A DNA stretch of 40,813 nt from UBA11606 sp049437325 (GCA_049437325.1 JBMTIM010000027.1:1-40813), one strand, 5' to 3'. Positions 31,586 through 40,666 are shown, counted from the first letter of the stretch. Notes: generated by a model from the letters alone, not told the origin. Numbers and translations: made by a program.

Positions 31586-32064
31586 CAGGCCACCCGCCAG
31601 TCGGCGACAGCTGCCTCGAGATCGGCCCAACGCCTCGCCCACCGCGGTCCAACACCGATGAACTCCAGACGGCGATCGTCGTCGCCGTGGCCCAGCATGA
31701 TCCGGACCTCGAGGCGATCCAGCGGGAGGATCGGCGTGAGATTGTCACCCCACTCGATCAGCGTCACGCCGTCCTCCAACAGCTCGGGGAGCGCAAGATC
31801 CTCGGCCTCACCAAGCTGCTCGACCCGATAGGCATCGAGGTGGTTGATGACAATGTCGCCCTCGTAGCGATTGGCGAGGGTGAAGGTCGGACTGGTCACC
31901 CGCTCGGTGACGGCGCGCGCTCGGGCGAAACCCTGAGTGAAGTGAGTCTTGCCAGCACCGAGGTCGCCGACCAGCACGATCAGATCGCCGTCCTGCACGA
32001 GACCGGCGATCGCAGCCGCAAGGTCGCGAGTGTGATCGACGTGATGAGTTGCACAGACGAGCAT
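31585..32064 (-). CDS. tsaE: tRNA threonylcarbamoyladenosine biosynthesis ATPase TsaE
   Basis: P-loop ATPase that cycles the TsaBD complex. 159 residues. Walker A GDLGAGKT (33-40), switch-like TSPTFTLANRYEG, HLDAYRVEQLGEAEDL and LIEWGDNLTPILP are the family hallmarks. ATG 32064 is preceded by GAGG 4 nt upstream. First gene of the t6A set. Confidence 0.94.
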   Translation of the reverse strand: MLVCATHHVDHTRDLAAAIAGLVQDGDLIVLVGDLGAGKTHFTQGFARARAVTERVTSPTFTLANRYEGDIVINHLDAYRVEQLGEAEDLALPELLEDGVTLIEWGDNLTPILPLDRLEVRIMLGHGDDDRRLEFIGVGPRWARRWADLEAAVADWRVA

Positions 32065-32086
32065 GATGCCTCGTGTCGGCGGACAG

Positions 32087-32965
32087 CTACCCGGGAAGGA
32101 TACCCACCGCCTTGCGGATGGCTGTTTCCGTTGCGACGACCGCTGCGAGCCTCACCTCGTCGACCGTCGCCTCGACAGCGCCCGTTGCCGCCGCAACGAA
32201 TCCATCGCCATCGGTGCGCATGTGAGGGGGGAACACGGCACGGGCCAAGCCGTCATGAGCACCTTGGGCGACGACGAAGCAGCCGATCTTGTCGAGCGCC
32301 GCGTTGGTCACGACGACCCCGATGACCGTGTTCGGGTCGCCGTCGACCACCTGGTGCTCGGGGTCGGGCCAGACGCGTTCGTCATCGAGCACTCGCGCAG
32401 GGAATGATCCGTCATCGATATCGCCCACCGCGTTGACGGCCACGATTGCGGTGACGACCAATGCACCCTGTTCGACACGATGGATGCCGAGCCCCCCTTG
32501 GCGGGCTGCGTCACGGCCACGCCACTTGCCGACCGTCGCGCCGGTCCCGGCGCCAACCGCCCCGGTACCCGGATCCGAGGACGCAGCAACGAGCGCGTCG
32601 CGGCCCCAGGCGGCATCGGGCCGGACATCGGGGTCACCGACCGCAAGATCGTAGAGCGACAGGCCCACGACAATCGGAACGACCGCATCGCTGAGCTCGA
32701 ACCCAACCCCGTCGGCCTCCAAGGCCCGCATCACGCCATCTCCGGCTGCGAGCCCGTAGGCAGAGCCGCCCGAGAGCACCACTGCGTCGAGACGTTGCAC
32801 GGTTCGTGTCGGGTCGAGAAGCGCGAACTCACGAGAGGCCGGTGCCCCACCCCTGATCTCACCTGCTCCCACAGTCCCCTCGGGAAGGCGTATCACCGTG
32901 CAGCCCGTCTTTGCCTCCTCGTCGGTGCGGTGTCCGACGAGCACGCCGTCGATGCCAATCTGCAT
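32087..32965 (-). CDS. P1-family (DmpA/NylC-like) Ntn peptidase/amidohydrolase
   Basis: 292 residues, self-processing N-terminal-nucleophile hydrolase of the DmpA/S58 family. IDGVLVGHRTDEEAKTGCTV and PEGTVGAGEIRGGAPASRE start; AVVLSGGSAYGLAAGDGVMR; GTGATVGKWRG; and the cleavage site DPNTVIGVVVTNAALDK, where Thr213 after Asn212 is the probable new N-terminus and nucleophile. ATG 32965 is chosen because homology begins there. A TAGCGT box overlaps the upstream glycosyltransferase stop. The natural substrate (β-aminopeptide, D-aminopeptide or other amide) cannot be told. Confidence 0.85.
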   Translation of the reverse strand: MQIGIDGVLVGHRTDEEAKTGCTVIRLPEGTVGAGEIRGGAPASREFALLDPTRTVQRLDAVVLSGGSAYGLAAGDGVMRALEADGVGFELSDAVVPIVVGLSLYDLAVGDPDVRPDAAWGRDALVAASSDPGTGAVGAGTGATVGKWRGRDAARQGGLGIHRVEQGALVVTAIVAVNAVGDIDDGSFPARVLDDERVWPDPEHQVVDGDPNTVIGVVVTNAALDKIGCFVVAQGAHDGLARAVFPPHMRTDGDGFVAAATGAVEATVDEVRLAAVVATETAIRKAVGILPG

Positions 32966-32972
32966 ACGTCCG

Positions 32973-32978
32973 ACGCTA
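32973..32978 (-). promoter_or_regulatory. Candidate leaderless -10 box for P1 peptidase gene
   Basis: TAGCGT on the minus strand, then 7 nt and ATG 32965. Its TAG is also the stop codon of the glycosyltransferase gene (32976-32978), so the match could be partly accidental. Confidence 0.3.
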
Positions 32979-34088
32979 GACGGCCGCGCGCCGTCGAAGC
33001 AGACGCTCGACCCGCTCGTCGAGTGCCCTCGCCACCACTGCCCAGTCGAACCGGGCCATCGACTCGGCCAGTCCGACGGGCGAAGCCTCCCCCGCCGCAA
33101 TTCGACCGAGCACCTCGCGAAGCCGAACTCCAAGACCACCCGGCTCGTAGAGACAGGAGCCGTGGAACTCGCTCGGGACCACCTCGGGGTAGGCGAGCGC
33201 AGCGGGGACAACCGGCCACGCGCCTGCTGCGATCGCTTCCACGACCGCGAGTCCGAAGTTTTCGTTGCGCGCCGCCGAGACGACCACGTCTGCTCGTCGC
33301 AGAACGTCGAGGTACTCGTGGCGCGGAAGGTGACCCCGAACCACGACAGCGCCCCCCAACTCGTCGATGAGAGGCGCCAGCGCATCGGCCTCTCCACCCA
33401 TCGGATCGCCGAGCAGCGCCACCTCGCAGTCGAAGCCCTGTTCGAGCGCGGTCCGAATCGCCCGGAGCACACTGCCGAGATCCTTGTCGTGATGCCAGCG
33501 TTGATTCGACACCACCAAGGGACGGCGCGGTCCCGAGGCGGGGACGGCACGCCGGCAGGCGTCGACATCGATCCCGAGATGACCGACCCACATCTTCGAC
33601 TCGATCGCGTCAGCATCGACCACCGTCTCCGCTCCGTCGTCGAGCCTGGTCAGGCCGTCGAGAAGCGACCTACGGTGGTACTCGCTGTTGCACCAGATCT
33701 CGTCGGCGACCACCAGACTCCGCCACTGCATCCACGCAAGACCCGAATCGAGTGGCTCGCCGACCTGACGGGGGTAACTGAATTGGTTCTCGTGCATGAA
33801 CTGCACCGCTGCTACAGGACCGAGCAGGCGACGGCTCAGGCCCAGGAACGACGCAAGATCGAGCATGTTGGTTCCGACGACGAGATCCGGCGAGCCGTGG
33901 GTGGCCACCCACTCGGCCGTACGGTCGGCCAACACCGTCGATCCTGTCCGCATGCTGCGACGCCATCCCATGCCCGAGCCAGCGAGGACATGGATGTCGT
34001 GGCGGGATGCCTGGCGCCAGCCCTCTGCCCATGCCTGATGCGATCCGGTGAAAAACGGCTCGACGAGCAGGACCGTGCGTTCACCCAC
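32976..34088 (-). CDS. QTMAN/GTDC1-like glycosyltransferase (candidate tRNA-queuosine mannosyltransferase)
   Basis: 370 residues, GT-B fold of the GT4 type. The N-terminal domain resembles the QTMAN N-terminal family (formerly DUF3524): LLVEPFFTGSHQAWAEGW (~7-24) and GMGWRRSMRTGSTVLAD (~39-55). Further matches to animal GTDC1/QTMAN are FMHENQFSYP (97-106), QRWHHDKDL (196-204), VVRGHLPRHEYLDVLRRADV, SAARNENFGLAVVEAIAAGA (271-290) and AYPEVVPSEF. Human QTMAN mannosylates queuosine in tRNA-Asp; a tRNA substrate here is inferred, helped by the nearby t6A genes. GTG 34088 is chosen because homology starts at once; it overlaps nnrDE by 8 nt. A general lipid- or glycan-acting GT4 is the alternative. 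Confidence 0.8.
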   Translation of the reverse strand: MGERTVLLVEPFFTGSHQAWAEGWRQASRHDIHVLAGSGMGWRRSMRTGSTVLADRTAEWVATHGSPDLVVGTNMLDLASFLGLSRRLLGPVAAVQFMHENQFSYPRQVGEPLDSGLAWMQWRSLVVADEIWCNSEYHRRSLLDGLTRLDDGAETVVDADAIESKMWVGHLGIDVDACRRAVPASGPRRPLVVSNQRWHHDKDLGSVLRAIRTALEQGFDCEVALLGDPMGGEADALAPLIDELGGAVVVRGHLPRHEYLDVLRRADVVVSAARNENFGLAVVEAIAAGAWPVVPAALAYPEVVPSEFHGSCLYEPGGLGVRLREVLGRIAAGEASPVGLAESMARFDWAVVARALDERVERLLRRRAAV

Positions 34089-35400
34089 GGAGCTGCTCGA
34101 GAACACCGGGAATTGCTGCAACAAGATCAGACGCAACGACACCGACCCGGCCCGCAACGGCAGCAGCATGTATCCATGCCCCGGCTGCAGCGGCATCGAA
34201 GGCACCGACACCGCAGGCCGTCAAACCGGCGACCAAGCCGGCCAACACGTCGCCGGTTCCGGCTGATGCCAGTTCGGGGCCGCCGTTCGTCACCATCCGA
34301 ACCGCTCCATCGGGTGCTGCGATGACGGACGTCGGCCCCTTGCGGAGCACGACCACGCCGAGGTCGGCAGCGAGATCACGGGTTGCACCGATGCGGTCGA
34401 CGGTGCTGCTCCCACCCAGTCGGGCGAACTCACCGTCGTGCGGCGTGATGATCGTCGGTCCGGACCGAGCCCTGATCGCCCCGACCAGTTCGGGAACGAG
34501 TGCCGACGCATCGAGGAGCAACGGCCGAGTGCAGGTGAGCAGGGACGCCAGCTCACCCGGATCGCGCAGGCCCGGGCCGGCAAGGACTGCGCCGAACCGA
34601 TCGACATCGGCGGCAGCAAGGCTCCCCCACTCCATTGCCGGGAGCCACCGGCCGACTGCCTCGACCGGGTGGTCGAGTCCCTCACGGCCCGGTACGGCCG
34701 TCTCGACATAGCCGGCGACACGGCTGGCGGCCCGTGCCGCGAGTTCGACCGCGCCGGTCATGCCGGCGGAGCCTCCAATGATCCGAAGGGCCGATCTCCA
34801 CTTGTGGTGGTCGGCTCCTCGAGCCGGCACCCATGAAGCGGCGTCGGACCGTTCGACGACATGGGTCGATACCTTCTCGACAGCGAGTCCGGCGATCGGC
34901 ACCACTTGCACGCGGCCGCACCACGATCGGCCCGGTTCGTGCAACAACCCGGGTTTGAGAGCCACGAACGTCACGGTCTCGTCCGCCCGGCGAGGACGAC
35001 CGAGCAGCTCCCCGGTCAACCCGTCCACCCCCGACGGGATGTCGACGGCCAGCACCGGCACATCTGCTGCAACCTCGGGAAACTCGTAGGGACGCGACAA
35101 GCCGGTGCCGTACGCAGCATCGATCACAAGGTCGATCCCGACCAGCGCCGCACGTTCGTCGGGCGAAACGACCCGAACCCGAACACCGCGGCGCGCCAAC
35201 ACCCTCGCCGCTACCCGCCCATCTGCACCGTTGTTCCCCGGTCCGGCGACAACGGTCACCCTCCGGCCGTAGACACCACCGAGCATCCGAACCGCAGCGA
35301 GCGCGACCGCACGACCGGCACGATCGACCAAGATGTCGAGTGGCTCGGGTGCGCCTGCGTCGACCGCCCGCATCTCTTCTGGCGTGACGACGGGAATCAT
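34081..35400 (-). CDS. nnrDE: Bifunctional NAD(P)H-hydrate epimerase / ADP- or ATP-dependent dehydratase
   Basis: Repairs hydrated NADH and NADPH. 439 residues. The N-terminal YjeF_N epimerase domain (~1-200) has VVAGPGNNGADGRVAARVL, DLVIDAAYGTGL and AVDIPSGVDGLTGE. The C-terminal YjeF_C/ribokinase-like dehydratase (~220-439) has IIGGSAGMTGAVELAARAA, PTIITPHDGEFARLGG, VVLRKGPTSVI and the catalytic NGGPELASAGTGDVLAGL. ATG 35400 is chosen because PVVTPEEMRAVD is the normal N-terminus; an upstream frame into acpS is rejected. It lies 10 nt after acpS and overlaps the QTMAN-like gene. Confidence 0.95.
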   Translation of the reverse strand: MIPVVTPEEMRAVDAGAPEPLDILVDRAGRAVALAAVRMLGGVYGRRVTVVAGPGNNGADGRVAARVLARRGVRVRVVSPDERAALVGIDLVIDAAYGTGLSRPYEFPEVAADVPVLAVDIPSGVDGLTGELLGRPRRADETVTFVALKPGLLHEPGRSWCGRVQVVPIAGLAVEKVSTHVVERSDAASWVPARGADHHKWRSALRIIGGSAGMTGAVELAARAASRVAGYVETAVPGREGLDHPVEAVGRWLPAMEWGSLAAADVDRFGAVLAGPGLRDPGELASLLTCTRPLLLDASALVPELVGAIRARSGPTIITPHDGEFARLGGSSTVDRIGATRDLAADLGVVVLRKGPTSVIAAPDGAVRMVTNGGPELASAGTGDVLAGLVAGLTACGVGAFDAAAAGAWIHAAAVAGRVGVVASDLVAAIPGVLEQLRG

Positions 35401-35410
35401 GCCGCCAGCC

Positions 35411-35779
35411 CTAGGTGAGGGCGACCACGACAGCCTGCGCAAGCGTGTCGGTGTGGGTGAGCGAAACGAGAAAGCGGTGTGCTCCCTTGCGGGCTGCGTA
35501 CTCGACAGCGTCACCGTGCAGAACGAGCTCGGGATGGCCGTCGCCATGACGGATGATCTCGATGTCGGTGAACCGCATCGCGCCAAGACCACTCGCCAGC
35601 GACTTGAGCACGGCCTCCTTGGCGGCGAATCGAGCCGCCAATGGACGGGCTGGATCGCCCGAGGCGTCGGCGTAGGCCAGCTCGGCGTCACAGAACAACC
35701 GTGTGCGCATCCCCGGCGTGCGCGCCAACGTGGCACGGAAACGGTCGATGTCGACCAGGTCGGTTCCGATGCCGATCAC
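35411..35779 (-). CDS. acpS: Holo-[acyl-carrier-protein] synthase
   Basis: Transfers 4'-phosphopantetheine from CoA to ACP. 122 residues, trimeric AcpS type. Mg ligands Asp7 (GIGTDLVDIDR) and Glu55 (RFAAKEAVLKSL), and C-terminal HRFLVSLTHTDTLAQAVVVA. GTG 35779 has a TAGGGT box 7 nt upstream and no ribosome site. The gene follows glmS by 40 nt and precedes nnrDE by 10 nt. Confidence 0.94.
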   Translation of the reverse strand: MIGIGTDLVDIDRFRATLARTPGMRTRLFCDAELAYADASGDPARPLAARFAAKEAVLKSLASGLGAMRFTDIEIIRHGDGHPELVLHGDAVEYAARKGAHRFLVSLTHTDTLAQAVVVALT

Positions 35780-35786
35780 GGGCCGG

Positions 35787-35792
35787 ACCCTA
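35787..35792 (-). promoter_or_regulatory. Candidate leaderless -10 box for acpS
   Basis: TAGGGT on the minus strand, then 7 nt and GTG 35779, in the 40-nt gap after glmS. Confidence 0.45.
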
Positions 35793-35819
35793 CCGTCGAC
35801 ACGGTGCGCGGTCGGTTGC

Positions 35820-38800
35820 TCAACTGGTGCGCCAGCGGTCGGCGAGATCTTGAATCGGCATCGTCAGAAGATCGATCACCGGCTGGCGGGCCAACAGATC
35901 TTCCCGGAACGACGGCTCCGTCTCGGTCACAGCGTCGCGCAGGGCCGTGTAGCGATACCGGTAGCCCTGCAGCACACCACGAGCCGCCGCGGCGCTCAAC
36001 GTATCGACGAGCCTGACCTGGAGAAGCGTCATCCCGGTGGTGACGTTGTCCTTGAGTTCCGGAACGATCACCACCGTGCGGTCGTCACTTCGACCGCGGG
36101 CGACAAACACGCGCCGCTCGACGGCGACCTGGTGCTTCGTTCCTTTGAGCATCGGGTTGCGATCGGTTCGCGATGGGATGTTGCGGCTGATGCCACCCCG
36201 GTCGACCACCACAGCCGTTGCCTCGCCATCGTTGTCGGCGTCCATACCCTCGATGCGGTACCGGGTGTGCCCAAGCACCTCGGCGATGGCAGGGTCGAGA
36301 TCGGCCAGCGTCCGCAGCGAGGCATAGCTGAGCCGGTCTCGAGGCGCCCCGGCCTCGAGCACAGCTGCGCTGAGCGCAACTTCGAGGAGGGTCTCGTCGG
36401 AACGCGAAATGCCGACGGTCACGGTCTTGGCCTGATGCTTGATCGCGTCGATGGGCCTGGTGAGCTCCTCGATCCCCAGTGTGAGCGCAGCAGCAAGGTC
36501 GTCGAGGACGACGGCGGGTGTTCCGACCTTGCCGTACTCGACCTGGTAGGCGTCGAGTGGCGAACTGCCGAGCGCAAAGCGCAAGAGCGACGCAATCTTG
36601 CTCGCCGTCGATGCTTCCAGGTGGCCGTTGAGTTCGCCCGCGCGGAGGAGATCGAAGTAGGCAGACGCAGCTCGAGTGAGCGTCGGTTCGACCGATAGCA
36701 GCGCCTGCTCGCCGCTCAGGTCAGGGTGAGTCGCAGCCTGCTCGATTGCGCTTCGAGCTTCGCGCAGCGGAAGGGCTTGCGCATCGATGGCCAACGCCGC
36801 CTCGTAGCCGAAGAGGTGGCCGACCATCGTCGACAGGATGAATCCGAGTCGGGGATCGACGACCGGCACCGGCAGCACTGCAAGCGCGCTGGTGAAGCGA
36901 CGCTGATCCTCGTCGGCAACCACGATCGGCGCCGCTTTGTGGGCCCGGAAGATCGCAACCTCCTTGGCCACATCGTCTGCAGTGGAACCTGTCAGCCCGG
37001 CTGCACACACGAAGATCAGCGGTTCCGACGAGAGGTCGATGTGCTTTTTGTCCTCGGTGCTGTCGGCTGCGATCGACTTGTAACAGAGTTCGCTGAGCTT
37101 GACCCGAACCTCCTGTGCCGCGATGCGGTTGGGGCCGTTGCCGACCATCGCCCAATAGCGCCGACCTGGACAAAACTGCCGAGCTGCCTCGCCGATGACG
37201 TCACGACGGCCCAGAACCGTCTCCATGGCCACAGGAAGTTCGCTGATGCTCTCGAGCAGCGACGCACGATCGGCAGCCATCTCGTCGCCGAGCAACTCGT
37301 CGGTGATGGCGATCGAGAGCAGCAATCCTGCTGCGATCTGGGAGTAGAACGCCTTTGTCGAGGCGACCGACATCTCGACATCGCGACCGTCCGAGGTGTA
37401 GAGCACGCCATCGGCTCGATCGGTGAGATCGCTGCCCCGGCGGTTGACGATGGCGATGACCTTTGCTCCACGGTTGCGGACGATGTCGACGGTGCGGTTC
37501 GTGTCGGTGGTCGTACCCGACTGACTGATCGCAATGACGAGCGTGTCGCTCATGTCGGGACGGAGCCGAAAGCCCGAGAGCTCGGTGGCAAGTACCGCTT
37601 CGACCTCGATCTCGCCGTTCGGTGTGATGGCATCGAGTCCGGCGGCAAGCGCCTGACCGGCGACCGCCGCAGTGCCCTGTCCGATCGCAAGGACCCGCCT
37701 GATCTTGCGGTCGCGGATGTCGGCCCGCAGATCGTCAGGGATCACCGAGGGGCCGAGCACAACACGCATGCCGTGATCGGACTCGACGATCTTCCCGCGC
37801 AGGGTCTTGCGGAAGGAATTCGGTGACTCGCCGATCTCCTTCATCAGATAGTGGGGATGGTCGCCTCGATCGATGTCACGCGTCGTGATCTGGGCTACCA
37901 CCACATCGCTGTCGGCGACAGGGAGATCGGTGCCGTCGTAGGCCTTGCGCAGCATTCCCTGCGTGGTCCCGGCGTGGGCACCGTCGAGTTCGATGATCTG
38001 ACCTCGACTCGCATTCGGGTTGGCGAGGTTGCCCGGCGTCTCCCCATCCATTCGGATGTACTCGGCCGTCTCCTCCACCACGCCGTAGGGCTCACTGGCG
38101 ACGATGTACGCATCCTCGGCCAAGCCGATGTAGAGCGCCTGGCCCGAGCCACGGAGGGCGAGTTGCAGCTTGTCGGGCGCATCCGCAGTGCACGCTCCGA
38201 CCGCAACCGAGCCCTCGAACGTCGCCACGGTGCGACGGAACGCTTCTGCCGAATCGAGACCGTCGTCGAGGCGCTGGCTCGTGAGTGACGGGATGACCTT
38301 TGCGTCGGTGGTGATTGCCGGGGTGATGGCGACACCCTCCTGCGCGATGAGGTCGGCGAAGTTGTCGACATCGCCGTTCAGCACGCCGACGACGTAGGGA
38401 CCGGTCACATCGAGCAGTTCGCTGTTGAGCGGGTGTGCATTCGGTTCGGAGATGATGCCGATCGATGCCCACCGAGTGTGGCCGAGCACCAGCGTGCGGG
38501 CGCTGTCGTTGTCGAGTGCAGCGCGCAGGAGTTCGTCGTTTGCGAAGCCCTCACGAATGGCGGCCGTATTGTCGCCCAGCTCGCCGATCTCGGCAGCCGT
38601 CTTGTGCACGATGCTCAACACGCCGCCGACGAGGCGAACCGAACCGGTCCCGAAGTTCGGGTCGGTGGAGCGGCGTTCGATCTCGGCAGCGATGACCGGA
38701 TCGTTCAGGTCGAGCGCATGGTCGTGAACGAGAACATGGAGTCCCGCGCTGTCGCGCCCACGGACCTCGAGGCGATCGATGGCGGACAGTGCCTGGTGGA

Positions 38801-39257
38801 CCGAGAGAAACGCTTCGAGGGCTCCTGTGGTGCGAAGGCCACCCGACAGCGCAGCGACGACCTCGGCAGCGCGAAGGCGGTCGCGAGTCAGTGCCCAGAC
38901 CCCGTCACGGATCGTGATCAGCGCGTGATTGCGTCGCTCCACCTCGGCGGTCACCAGCTCACCGTGGCGCTCGAGCCGTTCCTCTTCGGCGATGACCGCC
39001 GCAAGGATCTCGCCGCAGTGATGCAGAAGCCGAGGCCCAAGGCCGGCATCGGCAAGCATGAGCCGAAGCCCCGGCACTCCCCGCAGCAGCTCATCGGCCT
39101 CGGTGAGGCGACGGCCGACGTCGATCAGCGCCTCGTCGAGGTCGGCGGCCCCAGGCACCAGCCGTGCGGCCTGATCGGCCACGAGCGCGATCACAGCCTC
39201 TGCCGTCGGTGTCTCACGAGTCGATGGGCGCCGGACAACGGCGATGATCCCGCACAC
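35820..39257 (-). CDS. glmS: Oversized glutamine--fructose-6-phosphate aminotransferase (GlmS-like)
   Basis: Makes glucosamine-6-phosphate from fructose-6-phosphate and glutamine. 1145 residues against about 610 in E. coli. GTG 39257 gives Cys2 as the Ntn nucleophile (CGIIAVVRRP) and has GGGAGG 9 nt upstream. After ~12 residues about 140 residues are inserted before RGRDSAGL (166-173), which normally follows within ~25. The glutaminase core continues with GHTRWAS (259-265), LNGDVDN and TTDAKVI; then HPHYLMKEI, SIS domain 1 with SQSGTTTDT (578-586), SIS domain 2 with KLSELCYKSIAADSTEDKKH, and RPIDAIKHQAKTVTV, equivalent to the usual C-terminal end. About 180 further residues follow. The insert and tail are unassigned. 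Confidence 0.85.
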   Translation of the reverse strand: MCGIIAVVRRPSTRETPTAEAVIALVADQAARLVPGAADLDEALIDVGRRLTEADELLRGVPGLRLMLADAGLGPRLLHHCGEILAAVIAEEERLERHGELVTAEVERRNHALITIRDGVWALTRDRLRAAEVVAALSGGLRTTGALEAFLSVHQALSAIDRLEVRGRDSAGLHVLVHDHALDLNDPVIAAEIERRSTDPNFGTGSVRLVGGVLSIVHKTAAEIGELGDNTAAIREGFANDELLRAALDNDSARTLVLGHTRWASIGIISEPNAHPLNSELLDVTGPYVVGVLNGDVDNFADLIAQEGVAITPAITTDAKVIPSLTSQRLDDGLDSAEAFRRTVATFEGSVAVGACTADAPDKLQLALRGSGQALYIGLAEDAYIVASEPYGVVEETAEYIRMDGETPGNLANPNASRGQIIELDGAHAGTTQGMLRKAYDGTDLPVADSDVVVAQITTRDIDRGDHPHYLMKEIGESPNSFRKTLRGKIVESDHGMRVVLGPSVIPDDLRADIRDRKIRRVLAIGQGTAAVAGQALAAGLDAITPNGEIEVEAVLATELSGFRLRPDMSDTLVIAISQSGTTTDTNRTVDIVRNRGAKVIAIVNRRGSDLTDRADGVLYTSDGRDVEMSVASTKAFYSQIAAGLLLSIAITDELLGDEMAADRASLLESISELPVAMETVLGRRDVIGEAARQFCPGRRYWAMVGNGPNRIAAQEVRVKLSELCYKSIAADSTEDKKHIDLSSEPLIFVCAAGLTGSTADDVAKEVAIFRAHKAAPIVVADEDQRRFTSALAVLPVPVVDPRLGFILSTMVGHLFGYEAALAIDAQALPLREARSAIEQAATHPDLSGEQALLSVEPTLTRAASAYFDLLRAGELNGHLEASTASKIASLLRFALGSSPLDAYQVEYGKVGTPAVVLDDLAAALTLGIEELTRPIDAIKHQAKTVTVGISRSDETLLEVALSAAVLEAGAPRDRLSYASLRTLADLDPAIAEVLGHTRYRIEGMDADNDGEATAVVVDRGGISRNIPSRTDRNPMLKGTKHQVAVERRVFVARGRSDDRTVVIVPELKDNVTTGMTLLQVRLVDTLSAAAARGVLQGYRYRYTALRDAVTETEPSFREDLLARQPVIDLLTMPIQDLADRWRTS

Positions 39258-39343
39258 AGGTCGGTGCCTCCCAGAGCGAAGCGGTTGTGTCAGATCCAAC
39301 AACCGTGTCGATCAGTCTAGGACCGACATCGGAGGGCACCCAG

Positions 39344-40666
39344 TCAGCAAAAGAGCGACTCGACTGCCGCCGCGAGACCGTCGGCCTCCATCTGCGCCTC
39401 GGCGTCGGTTTCCGCTTCGACCATCACGCGAATGAGGGGTTCCGTGCCAGACATTCGGATCAACACGCGACCTCGACCAGCCATCCGAGCAAGGGAGGCA
39501 TCCACGAACGGGGCCATCGGACCATCGACATCGACGGGCTGGGTTGCGACTCTCACGTTCTTGAGGACCTGGGGCAGGCGGGTCATCGAATCGGTTGCAA
39601 GCTCGGCGAGCGAACGACCGGACCGAGCGACCACGTCGAGCAACTGCACTGCGGTGAGCAGACCATCACCGGTTGCGGCAAGCTCGCGAAAGATCACGTG
39701 CCCGGACTGCTCACCGCCGAGCGACAGCCGCCGGGCGTCCAGCGCTTCGAGCACGTAGCGGTCACCGACCCTGGTGTCGACGACCTCGATGCCGGCTGCT
39801 TCCATCGAACGACGAAAACCGAGGTTGGCCATGACCGTGACGACAACGGCATCGTGGGCGAGTGTTCCCCTTGCCTTTGCGTCGCGAGCACAGATTGCGA
39901 TGATCTGATCGCCGTCGACCAGCCCACCGTTTTCGTCGATTGCGAGCATTCGGTCGGCGTCGCCGTCAAAGGCCACGCCGAGATCGGCACTATGCTCGAC
40001 AACCGCTTCGCGGAGCGACTCGACATGCGTGGAGCCGCAGCCGGCATTGATGTTCGTACCGGTTGGAGCGGCATGGATGAGCGAGACATCGGCTCCCAGT
40101 CGACGGAGCGCATCCGGTGCGACCTCGAACGCAGCACCGTTGGCGGCGTCGACCACGACCCGAACACCATCGAGGCGGCGCCCCTCCACGCTGCTGACAA
40201 CTGCGTCGACATGCGCCTCTGCCGCGGCCTGATGGGCATCGGTGATCGCAGGGGTCACGACGGCGTGTCGTTCGCCCAGGAGTCCGTCGAATCGGGCCTG
40301 AATCCGGTCTTGGACGGCGTCGCCAAGCTTGCTCCCGCCCGACGCAAAGAACTTGACCCCGTTGTCGTACCACGGGTTGTGCGAGGCCGAAATCATTGCA
40401 CCGGCTACGTGACGATCTGCACACCAACGAGCCACTGCAGGCGTCGGGACCACGCCGAGATCAGTCGAGGTTCCACCGGCGTCAGCCACACCGGCATGCA
40501 CGGCAGCTGCGAGTTCGGCGCCGGACCGACGCGGATCACGGCCAACCGCAAAGGCGTCGGCCCCCAGTTCCTCGGCTCCAGCCCGAGACAGTGCGCGCAC
40601 AACGTCGACAGTGAGCTCGGTGCGGGCATCGCCGCGCATGCCGTCGGTACCGAAGCGGAGCGTCAC
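39344..40666 (-). CDS. glmM: Phosphoglucosamine mutase
   Basis: Interconverts glucosamine-6-P and glucosamine-1-P for UDP-GlcNAc. 440 residues, α-D-phosphohexomutase fold with four domains. LRFGTDGMRGDA start; phosphoserine Ser95 in ISASHNPWYDNG; metal loop AFDGDADRML; sugar-binding LGGEQSGHVIF; and phosphate-binding RMSGTEPLIRVM. GTG 40666 is used because homology begins directly. It lies 90 nt after rpsI and 86 nt before glmS; rplM-rpsI-glmM-glmS is a common actinobacterial order. Confidence 0.96.
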   Translation of the reverse strand: MTLRFGTDGMRGDARTELTVDVVRALSRAGAEELGADAFAVGRDPRRSGAELAAAVHAGVADAGGTSTDLGVVPTPAVARWCADRHVAGAMISASHNPWYDNGVKFFASGGSKLGDAVQDRIQARFDGLLGERHAVVTPAITDAHQAAAEAHVDAVVSSVEGRRLDGVRVVVDAANGAAFEVAPDALRRLGADVSLIHAAPTGTNINAGCGSTHVESLREAVVEHSADLGVAFDGDADRMLAIDENGGLVDGDQIIAICARDAKARGTLAHDAVVVTVMANLGFRRSMEAAGIEVVDTRVGDRYVLEALDARRLSLGGEQSGHVIFRELAATGDGLLTAVQLLDVVARSGRSLAELATDSMTRLPQVLKNVRVATQPVDVDGPMAPFVDASLARMAGRGRVLIRMSGTEPLIRVMVEAETDAEAQMEADGLAAAVESLFC

